A stretch of 7,965 nt of DNA from Chthoniobacter sp. Lineage in GTDB: Bacteria; Verrucomicrobiota; Verrucomicrobiia; Chthoniobacterales; Chthoniobacteraceae. The position numbers and the translations under genes were made by a program. The stretch covers positions 1 through 7,965 of the forward strand of contig JANXSB010000636.1 of assembly GCA_025352865.1 (NCBI GenBank), written 5' to 3'. Below are positions 1 to 5,359 of this stretch, in pieces; position 1 is the stretch's first letter; the number at the start of each line of letters is the position of its first letter. Under the pieces are notes generated by a model, which saw only the letters and a list, made by a program, of their open reading frames with translations, made no database searches and was not told the origin of the DNA.

Positions 1-252
1 AGCGCAAAACTGGCCGCCGCGCTGAGCGATGACGACGTGGACGAAATCGGCATGACCATAGCCTACCTAAAGCGCGCGCTGAAAGCCGTGATGACCGCGC
101 TCGAAGCCTCCGTGCAGCTTCGCAAGGAAGTGTGCCTCGACCCGGAAAAATACGCCACGCTCAACCAGCGGCTCTTCCAGATTCGCGACGGCATCATCCT
201 CCTCATGGGCGAATACCGCTCCGAGTGGAGGCGGCGTTACGATGGCGAATAG
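1..252 (+). CDS. C-terminal part of an unrecognised small helical protein
   Basis: The frame is open from the first base of the window to the TAA at 250-252, so this is the last 83 residues of a gene that probably starts outside; an internal GTG at 37 would give only 71 residues. The visible part is rich in Ala, Leu, Arg and Glu and reads as two or three amphipathic helices (around KRALKAVMTALEASVQLRKE and NQRLFQIRDGIILLMGEYR), with a very charged Arg-rich tail. I see no signal peptide, membrane segment, metal-binding cluster or catalytic motif, and I do not recognise the family. It lies 39 bp upstream of the sigma factor gene on the same strand, so co-transcription is possible but not shown. 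Coding status rests on the open frame, GC-rich third positions and tight spacing. Confidence 0.55.
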   Translation, partial: SAKLAAALSDDDVDEIGMTIAYLKRALKAVMTALEASVQLRKEVCLDPEKYATLNQRLFQIRDGIILLMGEYRSEWRRRYDGE

Positions 253-291
253 CGGCGCTTTTTCAGCCCGCAAAAATTCCCGCAACTCGCG

Positions 292-933
292 GTGAATGAA
301 ACCATGAACGCGCCGTCAAACCCCGTGCTCACGCAGGCCGAACCCGCCGCCGAAGGACCGGATGACCTCGATTTGGTCGCCCGCTCGCAGGCTGGCGACA
401 CCTCGGCTTTCAATGAGCTCGTCACCCGCTACCGCAGCCGCGCCTTTTCCATGATTTACCAAATGACCCGCAACGAACAGGACGCATGGGATCTCGCCCA
501 GGACGGCTTTGTGAAGGCGTGGAAATCCATCGGGCGCTTTCGCGGGCAGTCGTCGTTCTACACCTGGCTCTACCGCATCCTGATGAACGTGACCATCGAC
601 TCGCTGCGGCGGAAGCGCATCGCCAGCGGGACCGAGTTTGACGACGCCATCGGGCTCCGCCAGATCGAGCCCGGCGCGGCCACCGCCCCGCGCGCGGAGA
701 TGCAGCCCGCGGAGAAAATCTCGGACAAGGAAATCCGCGAACGCATCGACGCCGCCATCGCCAAGCTCTCGCCTGAGCACCGCACGGCCATCGTCATGCG
801 CGAGATCGACGGGCTCGAATACTCCGAGATCGCCGAGCAGATGGACTGCTCGATCGGCACCGTCATGTCCCGGCTTTTCTACGCCCGCAAAAAACTCCAA
901 GCCCTGCTCAAAGACGTCTATGAAAACATTTGA
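292..933 (+). CDS. ECF-type RNA polymerase sigma factor (sigma-70 family)
   Basis: This is a 213-residue alternative sigma factor that should direct RNA polymerase to a small regulon. Region sigma-2 covers about residues 40-108, with the expected helix pattern: DLAQDGFVKAWKSIGRFRG (core binding and -10 recognition), then FYTWLYRILMNVTIDSLRRK. A polar linker rich in Ala, Pro and Glu spans about 109-145. Region sigma-4 covers about 147-205: LSPEHRTAIVMREIDGLEYS followed by the helix-turn-helix EIAEQMDCSIGTVMSRLFYARKK cut to its core, EIAEQM and SIGTVMSRL. Regions 1 and 3 are absent, as in ECF sigmas, and the length is normal. The GTG at 292 gives the longest form. An ATG at 304 is equally plausible and is preceded at 8 bp by GGTGA. 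The gene overlaps the next by 14 bp, which implies translational coupling with its probable anti-sigma factor. The exact ECF group is not assigned. Confidence 0.95.
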   Translation: MNETMNAPSNPVLTQAEPAAEGPDDLDLVARSQAGDTSAFNELVTRYRSRAFSMIYQMTRNEQDAWDLAQDGFVKAWKSIGRFRGQSSFYTWLYRILMNVTIDSLRRKRIASGTEFDDAIGLRQIEPGAATAPRAEMQPAEKISDKEIRERIDAAIAKLSPEHRTAIVMREIDGLEYSEIAEQMDCSIGTVMSRLFYARKKLQALLKDVYENI

Positions 934-1426
934 AGAACGCTTCACCGCCTGGGTCGATGGCCAGCTCACCGGCCCTGATCTCTCCGATTTTGAAAAGGAA
1001 CTCGCCGCCCATCCCGAAGCCGCCGCCGAGCGCGCGGAAGCGCGGAAACTCGGCGACCTCCTCCGCGCGCAACCCGCGCCGAAGCTCGGCAACGCGGACT
1101 TTTTCAACCACCAGCTCATGCAGCGTATCGCCGCCGAAACGCCGCGCACCGCAGAGCCGGTGAAAGCGCGCGGCTGGTTCTGGTCGCTGCCGCGGCTGGC
1201 CTTCGCGGGTGCCGCGTGCCTCGTCATCGCGGGCGGACTTTTCAAAACACTCATCCCGGCCGCGGTGCCGCCGGGCGAGAAGTCGAAGTACTACGCGCAG
1301 GTCGTCGAGGCGTGGCCTGCCGATCCGAGCATTTCCGCGACGACGGTCTATAATCCCAAGGACAACGTCACCGTCGTCTGGCTCGACGGGCTCGACTACA
1401 TCCCCGCCACCTACGCGCTGAAATAA
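920..1426 (+). CDS. Probable membrane anti-sigma factor without a zinc-binding motif
   Basis: This 168-residue protein starts at the ATG at 920, inside the end of the sigma gene (14 bp overlap in another frame). The same frame is open further upstream, but that part only shadows the sigma gene. Residues 1-50 form an acidic helical segment (FEERFTAWVDGQLTGPDL, then an Ala/Glu/Arg-rich helix) that resembles the cytoplasmic sigma-binding end of anti-sigma factors. A single membrane helix lies at about 93-112, after WFWSLPR. Residues 113-168 would be outside and end in a hydrophobic strand, VTVVWLDGLDYIPATY. The HxxxCxxC zinc motif of ZAS-type anti-sigmas is absent; the only Cys (100) lies in the membrane helix. 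The role is inferred from position, topology and coupling, not from a diagnostic motif. Confidence 0.8.
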   Translation: MKTFEERFTAWVDGQLTGPDLSDFEKELAAHPEAAAERAEARKLGDLLRAQPAPKLGNADFFNHQLMQRIAAETPRTAEPVKARGWFWSLPRLAFAGAACLVIAGGLFKTLIPAAVPPGEKSKYYAQVVEAWPADPSISATTVYNPKDNVTVVWLDGLDYIPATYALK

Positions 1427-1430
1427 ACCC

Positions 1431-1937
1431 ATGCGCCTCCCCGCCGCTCTCCTGGTCTTCGCCTTCGCCGCCCGCACCTTTGCCGCCGAGGGCGAAACGG
1501 CCATCGCCGTCTCCGGGACGAGCGCGGTGCCCGCGGCGAAAACCGTCGCCGTGGACAAAATCTGGAGCGCCGTCGTCCTTGCCACGAATCCACCCACGCC
1601 CAAAGACGCGCCGCCCGAACTGCGCGAGTTCACCACGCGACTGAAGCGCGTCTTCGGCTACAGCCAGTTCGAACTCATCGGCGCGGCCTCCGAAAAAATC
1701 GACGAGCAAAACGAAAGCTGGCTCGTCCCCAGCCAGAGTTTCTGGCTCAGCGTGAAAGCGCGCCGCGCCGTCTCCAAAGAAGCCCGCGGCGGCTACCTGC
1801 TCAATCTCCAGCTTTTCCACGACAAACGCCCCCTCCTCGAAACCGAAGCCAAGCTCGCGCCCGGCAGCCCGATCTTCATCCGCGGCCCCGAGTACGGCCA
1901 CGGCCAGCTCATCATCGTCCTCCAGGTGCAGCGGTAA
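1431..1937 (+). CDS. Small exported protein of unknown function, third gene of the sigma cassette
   Basis: The gene encodes 168 residues and begins 4 bp after the anti-sigma stop codon, so it is almost certainly in the same transcript. The N-terminus is a signal peptide: MR, a hydrophobic core LPAALLVFAFAA, then a likely signal peptidase I site after TFA (residue 18). There is no Cys in a lipobox position, and no second membrane helix. The mature part is a mixed alpha/beta domain: a helix ELREFTTRLKRVFGYSQFEL, a segment with KIDEQNESWLVPSQSFWLSV, and C-terminal strands, YLLNLQLFHDKRPLL and HGQLIIVLQV. I do not recognise the family. By position it could be an envelope protein that signals to, or is controlled by, the sigma/anti-sigma pair; this is inference only. 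Confidence 0.85.
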   Translation: MRLPAALLVFAFAARTFAAEGETAIAVSGTSAVPAAKTVAVDKIWSAVVLATNPPTPKDAPPELREFTTRLKRVFGYSQFELIGAASEKIDEQNESWLVPSQSFWLSVKARRAVSKEARGGYLLNLQLFHDKRPLLETEAKLAPGSPIFIRGPEYGHGQLIIVLQVQR

Positions 1938-1954
1938 GCCGACCAGGCACCTCG

Positions 1955-1984
1955 ACCGCGTCGCGAATCAATGCCTGACGCGGT
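1955..1984. terminator. Weak candidate hairpin between convergent genes
   Basis: The arms ACCGCGTC (1955-1962) and GACGCGGT (1977-1984) are perfect 8-bp inverted copies around a 14-nt loop. They lie where the + strand cassette ends (1937) and the - strand reductase gene ends (1968), so the hairpin overlaps that stop codon. No T-run follows on either strand, so intrinsic termination is doubtful and the hairpin may be chance in GC-rich DNA. It is the only structure I see in the 30-bp convergent gap. Confidence 0.2.
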
Positions 1985-2657
1985 AGCGGAGGAAACATTC
2001 GCCGCCGATGACTTCCATTTTTTTCAGCGTGAGCGGGACGGAGGCGGCGAGAAACGCTCCAGCCAGGCCGGTGAGGGTGGGTGCGCGTTCGCCGCCGAAG
2101 ATGCGCGGGCAGAGGGTGACGTGGAGTTCATCGACGAGGCCGGCGGTGAGGAGGGCGCGGAAGATTTGCGCGCCGCCTTCGCAGACGAGGCGCCGCACGC
2201 CGTAGTCGGCGCGGAGGGTGGCGAGCATCGCGGAGAGATTTACGGACGGGCTCTCGTCCAACCACAGGTCAGCTTTCGCGGCGAGCGCGGTGCGGGTGCG
2301 GGCGGGCATGCGAGTGGTGGAGAAGATGACGATGGGCGAGAAGGTTTTCGTGAAAAGGCGCAGTGCGGGATCAATGCGACCCGAGTTCGTGAGCAGGACG
2401 CGGAGCGGGTATTCGGACTGGCCGCGCGCGGTGCGGGCGGCGCGGAGGGCGGCGTCGGGCAGGCCCATGCTCATGTTGTCGGCGGCGATGGTTTTCGCGG
2501 AGACGAGCACGGCGTCGCACTTTGCGCGGATTTCCACGAGCCGGCGCTTGTCGCTCTTCGATGAAAAATCCGCCGGCGTGCCGCGCCGCGTGGAGATGCG
2601 GCCGTCCCACGTCAGCGCGAAGTTTGCGGTCACAAATGGGCGCGTGGGTTTCGGCAT
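1968..2657 (-). CDS. Stand-alone RibD C-terminal domain reductase (dihydrofolate-reductase fold)
   Basis: This 229-residue protein consists of one RibD C-terminal domain. In the riboflavin pathway this domain uses NADPH to reduce 5-amino-6-ribosylaminouracil phosphate. Visible features are the N-terminal strand and turn FVTANFALTWDGRISTRRG (8-26), a substrate/NADPH-side segment CDAVLVSAKTIAADNMSMGL (47-66), and the C-terminal signature RRLVCEGGAQIFRALL (155-170) followed by GLVDELHVTLCPRIFGG. The deaminase domain of bifunctional RibD is missing. The usual VGAGTVxxDDP is VSAKTIAADNM here, so the substrate may not be the riboflavin precursor; plain dihydrofolate reductase is unlikely. The ATG at 2657 shares its A with the TGA stop of the upstream membrane protein gene (TGATG), so translation is coupled. 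The frame is open upstream, but only as a shadow of that gene. Confidence 0.85.
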   Translation of the reverse strand: MPKPTRPFVTANFALTWDGRISTRRGTPADFSSKSDKRRLVEIRAKCDAVLVSAKTIAADNMSMGLPDAALRAARTARGQSEYPLRVLLTNSGRIDPALRLFTKTFSPIVIFSTTRMPARTRTALAAKADLWLDESPSVNLSAMLATLRADYGVRRLVCEGGAQIFRALLTAGLVDELHVTLCPRIFGGERAPTLTGLAGAFLAASVPLTLKKMEVIGGECFLRYRVRH

Positions 2658-3688
2658 CAGCGCTTTTCTTTCGCGGCGGTTTCGAGCGCGATCTCCTCCT
2701 CGGCGACGGTGTGCTCGAGAGTGGAAACCGCGGCGCGCATCTCGCGCATGCGGGCGTGCTCGGAGGGGCGGTAGAAAAGGTAGAGCAGCCCGCCGAGCAA
2801 GCCCCAGACAAGGTTCAGCGCGTAGCCGGTGGTGGACATGACGGCGGCGACGGCATCGGTCACGCCGCAAAGATCGCCGAGGAAAATCTGGAAGAGTTTC
2901 TCGCGCACGCCGAGGCCACCGACGCTGATCGGGAGCGCGGTGAGGGTGTTGATGACCGGCATGATCGTGCAGAATTTGCCGAAGCTCGGGACGCTGCTGG
3001 CGGCGCTGAATGACGCGGCGGCGCAGTAGAACATCGCGAAGTAACCGAGATGCGCGCCGAGCGAGAGGACGAAGGCGGCGGCGGACGGCTTCCACGCGCG
3101 GCCGTAGAGATTGTAGGCGAGCGCCAGCTCCGCGAATTTGTCGCGTCCGGGGAAGCGCGCGGGGAGCCGGTGGATGAGGCCGAAGCCGGTGAGGAGAAAC
3201 GAGACGCCCAGCCCGGCGAGGCTGGCCCCGAGGATGGCGAGCGCCGTCCAAATGTATTTCAGCGCGTCGGGCGAACTGAGCAGCCAGTGCCATTGCGCGG
3301 CGATGAGCACGCCGGCCATGGCGATGAGCGCGAAGAGCCCGATGAGCCGATCGACGAGCACGGAGAGCAGCGCCGGCGCGCGTTTGCCCGGCGTTTCCTT
3401 GAGCAAATAAAACACCTTCACGACATCGCCGCCGGTGCCGCCGGGGATGACGAAATTAAAGAACACGCCCACGAGCAGCAGCATGAAGACACGCGCCCAG
3501 CTCAGCGCGATGCCCTGCACGCGGAGCAGGAGCTGCCAGCGGACACCGGCGCAGATCTCCACCAAGCCGTACGCCGCGAAGCCGGCGAGGAGCCAGCCGC
3601 GATCCGCCTTGCCGAGCGCGCGGGCCATCTCCGCGCGCTTCGCGGGATCGTGGAAGACGGCGAACAGGATGCCGACGGTGACGAGCAC
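2657..3688 (-). CDS. Flippase-like integral membrane protein (lysylphosphatidylglycerol synthase TM family, UPF0104)
   Basis: This polytopic inner-membrane protein has about eight hydrophobic helices and belongs to the family of the membrane domain of MprF and of AglD-like proteins, which flip or bind glycolipids and phospholipids. Family marks, counted from the GTG at 3688, are RWQLLLR (50-56), FFNFVIPGGTGGDVVKVFYL (76-95), VLVDRLIGLFAL (110-121) and LPISVGGLGVREKLF (252-266). The cytosolic tail (about 308-343) is charged and helical. There is no C-terminal lysyl-transferase domain, so a lipid or glycan flippase-like role is more likely than aminoacylation; the substrate is unknown. The GTG start cuts the first helix: the frame stays open upstream and encodes LKKAALTTLQVLVTVGILF, a typical N-terminus for the family. 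A CTG at 3718, overlapping the preceding gene's stop as CTGA, is therefore a likely true start. Coupled to the reductase downstream by TGATG. Confidence 0.88.
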   Translation of the reverse strand: MLVTVGILFAVFHDPAKRAEMARALGKADRGWLLAGFAAYGLVEICAGVRWQLLLRVQGIALSWARVFMLLLVGVFFNFVIPGGTGGDVVKVFYLLKETPGKRAPALLSVLVDRLIGLFALIAMAGVLIAAQWHWLLSSPDALKYIWTALAILGASLAGLGVSFLLTGFGLIHRLPARFPGRDKFAELALAYNLYGRAWKPSAAAFVLSLGAHLGYFAMFYCAAASFSAASSVPSFGKFCTIMPVINTLTALPISVGGLGVREKLFQIFLGDLCGVTDAVAAVMSTTGYALNLVWGLLGGLLYLFYRPSEHARMREMRAAVSTLEHTVAEEEIALETAAKEKR

Positions 3689-3714
3689 CTGGAGCGTGGT
3701 GAGGGCGGCCTTTT

Positions 3715-4039
3715 TCAGACGGGTGGGCGGGTTGGGGAAGTGGGCGAGGGATGTTGATGGAAAAGCTCCGCACCGATGTCACGCCATTCCGGGTTGATGG
3801 TCGCGATGAGCGCCTCCTTCTTCGCGCGAGTCCAACCTTTCAATTGCTTCTCCCGCGCGATGGTGGCGGGTCGGATAAACTTCGTAGTAGATGAGCACCG
3901 CGAGATTGTATCGACGGGTGAAACCGGAACCCTCGCCGCGGCTATGCTGCCACACTCGTGATTGCAGATCGTTCGTCACGCCGATGTAGAGCGTGGTGCG
4001 GCGCTCGTTGGTGACGATGTAGATGAAGAGGTCTTTCAT
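3715..4039 (-). pseudogene. GIY-YIG nuclease-like small protein, broken by a frameshift
   Basis: The ATG at 4039 (an in-frame TTG precedes it) begins a clear single-domain GIY-YIG protein: FIYIVTN (5-11), LYIGVTNDLQSRVWQH (17-32), GFTRRYNLAVLIYYEVY (39-55). After residue 55 (near 3875) the frame gives an unrelated tail ending at 3779. A shift of one base near 3867-3877 restores the family sequence, ATIAREKQLKGWTRAKKEA then LIATINPEWRDIG, which runs to a TGA at 3715-3717. The second half, with the Glu of AREKQLK that I take as the catalytic or structural acid, is thus out of frame. Intact homologues are about 80-100 residues and appear in many bacteria, often scattered and of unclear role. It may be a real pseudogene or a base-call error; the downstream frame is otherwise free of stops, so the break would be recent. 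Confidence 0.8.
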
Positions 4040-4064
4040 CAAACGTGGGACGGTCCAAAAACCG

Positions 4065-4216
4065 CGGTCATCCTGAGCGGAGTTTTCTCCCGGCTTTGCG
4101 GGAGAAAACGGAGTCGAAGGATCCCGTCGATTCTCCGGCGATATCGCTGGTATTCCACGGGTTCCTTCGACTGCGCTGCGCCCGCCTTTCCGCCTCCGCT
4201 TCGCTCAGGATGACCG
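4065..4216. repeat. Dispersed palindromic intergenic repeat (CATCCTGAGCG / GTCGAAGGA type)
   Basis: The region between the GIY-YIG gene and the isomerase gene is a nested palindrome. The outer arms CGGTCATCCTGAGCG (4065-4079) and CGCTCAGGATGACCG (4202-4216) are perfect 15-bp inverted copies. Inside, AGTCGAAGGA (4112-4121) pairs with TCCTTCGACT (4163-4172), and CCCGT (4123-4127) with ACGGG (4157-4161). The centre is the near-perfect palindrome CCGGCGATATCGCTGG (4135-4150). The motif ends match, from memory, a repeat scattered between genes in several bacterial phyla. No protein is encoded convincingly. It could be a REP-like or MITE-like element, or an mRNA-stabilising or terminating hairpin after the isomerase gene. 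Confidence 0.8.
4082..4109. repeat. Perfect 11-bp hairpin nested in the palindromic repeat
   Basis: The arms GTTTTCTCCCG (4082-4092) and CGGGAGAAAAC (4099-4109) are perfect inverted copies around the 6-nt loop GCTTTG. It sits in the left half of the larger repeat and has no mirror partner in the right half, so the element is asymmetric. On either strand it would form a stable RNA hairpin, but no T-run follows, so it is not a standard intrinsic terminator. Confidence 0.75.
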
Positions 4217-4238
4217 TAATGGGAGGATGGTCGGATAT

Positions 4239-5186
4239 TCACGCGCCGAATTTCGCCACCCACTTGTCGCGCGATTCGATGATCTCCTCGCGCGTGCGGC
4301 GCGGGCTCATCTCGAAGACGTAGAGCGTGTCCTTCGGGAGAAACGCCAGCAGCTTCTCGTACTCCACGTCGCCGGTGAAGGGCGCCATGTGGTCGTGCCC
4401 TGGATACGCCGTGTCATGCAGATGGCAACCGATGAGGCGCGGCGCGATCGTCTGCATCCACTCGGCATGATCGAGGAAGCCGAGGTTGTGCTTCACCTGC
4501 ACGTGGCCGAAGTCGTGCCAGTAGCCGACGTGCGGGACGTTGAATTCATTGAGCACCTCGATCATTTCGCGCTCGCTCGGAATCTCCTCAAAGCTGTGCC
4601 GGCTCTCCACGCCGAGCTTCACGCCCTTTTTCTCCGCATGCTCGGCCACGCGGGCGAGCGTCTCGCGGGCGCGCTGGAAATACGGCGGAGCCTGCGCCTC
4701 GCGCTTGCGCACGCACTCCAGCTTTTCTTTCACAAAGCCGCGCGAGTTGCCGAGCCCGACCTCGGTGAGACGGAGGAGTTTTTCCGTGTAGTCGTCGAGC
4801 GGAGTGCGCCCGAGATGCAGCACCACGAACTGCGCGCCGAGCCGCGCGGCGAAGTCGATGGTCTGGAACGAATGCTTCAGCGCGCGGTCGCGCTCGCGGG
4901 CGTCGGGCGCGGAGAATTTGTAGCAGTCCGGCGAGGCGCGGGTGATCTCGATGGGGAGCGGGCAGAAATTGTGCAGGCTGGTGAACTTCACTTTGCCCGC
5001 CTCGTACATTTTCAAAATGCCGTCCATGAGCGAAAGGCGGATGCCGTGGCCGAGTTCGATGCGCTCGAAGCCGAGGTCGAGCAGTTCGCGGCACATGACC
5101 GCGCCATCGGTGTGGCGCGAGGAGTTCCAGCAGGTCGAGATTGAAAGCACGGCGCAGTTTATCGGCGATGGGCGTGCGGCGGGCAA
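4239..5186 (-). CDS. Sugar phosphate isomerase/epimerase family TIM-barrel protein
   Basis: This is a protein of up to 315 residues of the xylose isomerase-like TIM-barrel superfamily (also called AP endonuclease family 2), which isomerises or epimerises sugars or inositols with a divalent metal. The first strand is VLSISTCWNSSRHTDG. Likely metal ligands follow the family pattern: Glu194 in GVESRHS, Asp225 and His228 in YWHDFGH, His255/His257 in GCHLHD, and Glu292 in VFEMSP. VVLHLGR (121-127) and GHDHMAPFTGD (263-273) are further active-site loops. The substrate cannot be read from the sequence; a cytosolic sugar or polyol is likely. The start is uncertain: TTG at 5186 is the longest, GTG at 5150 begins directly at the first strand, and neither has a Shine-Dalgarno sequence. 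The gene is flanked on both sides by palindromic repeats, 173 bp downstream of glgP, so it is probably its own unit or a weakly coupled one. Confidence 0.88.
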   Translation of the reverse strand: MPAARPSPINCAVLSISTCWNSSRHTDGAVMCRELLDLGFERIELGHGIRLSLMDGILKMYEAGKVKFTSLHNFCPLPIEITRASPDCYKFSAPDARERDRALKHSFQTIDFAARLGAQFVVLHLGRTPLDDYTEKLLRLTEVGLGNSRGFVKEKLECVRKREAQAPPYFQRARETLARVAEHAEKKGVKLGVESRHSFEEIPSEREMIEVLNEFNVPHVGYWHDFGHVQVKHNLGFLDHAEWMQTIAPRLIGCHLHDTAYPGHDHMAPFTGDVEYEKLLAFLPKDTLYVFEMSPRRTREEIIESRDKWVAKFGA

Positions 5187-5250
5187 GACGGGAGCGCGCG
5201 TTTGGGTGGGTGGGTTGAAAAAACCGCGTCACCGGCGGGGCAGCGCACCA

Positions 5251-5350
5251 GTTTTTTGGGACAGGATTACAGGATTTGGAGGATGGCCGGGATGGATTCG
5301 AGTCGGAATCCTGTCCCATCCATCGAATCCCGTAATCCTGTCAAAAAAAC
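5251..5350. repeat. Dispersed inverted repeat of ACAGGATT / AATCCTGT type
   Basis: Between glgP and the isomerase gene, GACAGGATTAC (5260-5270) pairs perfectly with GTAATCCTGTC (5332-5342), and outside it GTTTTTT (5251-5257) faces AAAAAAAC (5343-5350). A second partner exists: TGGGACAGGATT (5257-5268) is the exact inverse of AATCCTGTCCCA (5307-5318), so two alternative hairpins compete. Left of centre the octamer ACAGGATT occurs twice in tandem (5261-5268, 5269-5276). GGATTCG (5294-5300) has its inverse CGAATCC at 5324-5330. ACAGGATT-based palindromes are, from memory, scattered between genes of planctomycetes, verrucomicrobia and others. It lies just after the glgP stop codon and could serve as its 3' end structure; the T-tract at 5343-5349, read on the - strand, precedes the hairpin rather than following it, but another T-run (A/T at 5252-5257) closes the far side. 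Confidence 0.8.
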
Positions 5351-5359
5351 TCAGGGCGG

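Noticed and set aside
638..919. Upstream extension of the anti-sigma reading frame
   Set aside because: This part lies inside the sigma gene, is Arg/Ser/Pro-rich shadow sequence, and would place the anti-sigma N-terminal domain in the middle of a protein; the ATG at 920 fits.
316..1254. A 312-codon frame on the - strand opposite the sigma and anti-sigma genes
   Set aside because: The + strand has clear sigma-2 and sigma-4 motifs and a coupled membrane protein; the opposite frame has no domain and an unnatural composition.
2658..3293. N-terminal extension of the RibD-like reductase to 441 residues
   Set aside because: The extra sequence is the shifted-frame shadow of the membrane protein gene; the ATG at 2657 starts right before the RibD domain and overlaps the upstream stop.
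3050..3757. A 235-codon frame on the + strand opposite the membrane protein
   Set aside because: It is rich in Glu, Arg and Gly without any domain; the - strand has diagnostic flippase-family motifs and membrane helices.
4045..4323. Short frames across the palindromic repeat
   Set aside because: They translate the inverted repeat itself and end in unrelated genes; folding, not coding, explains the sequence.
4227..5144. A 305-codon frame on the + strand opposite the isomerase
   Set aside because: It is an antisense shadow with no domain; the - strand shows TIM-barrel ligands in the right order.
4065..5350. CRISPR array or composite transposon formed by the two repeats
   Set aside because: The repeats are of different families, not evenly spaced, and have no spacers, no transposase and no shared terminal sequence, so neither explanation holds.
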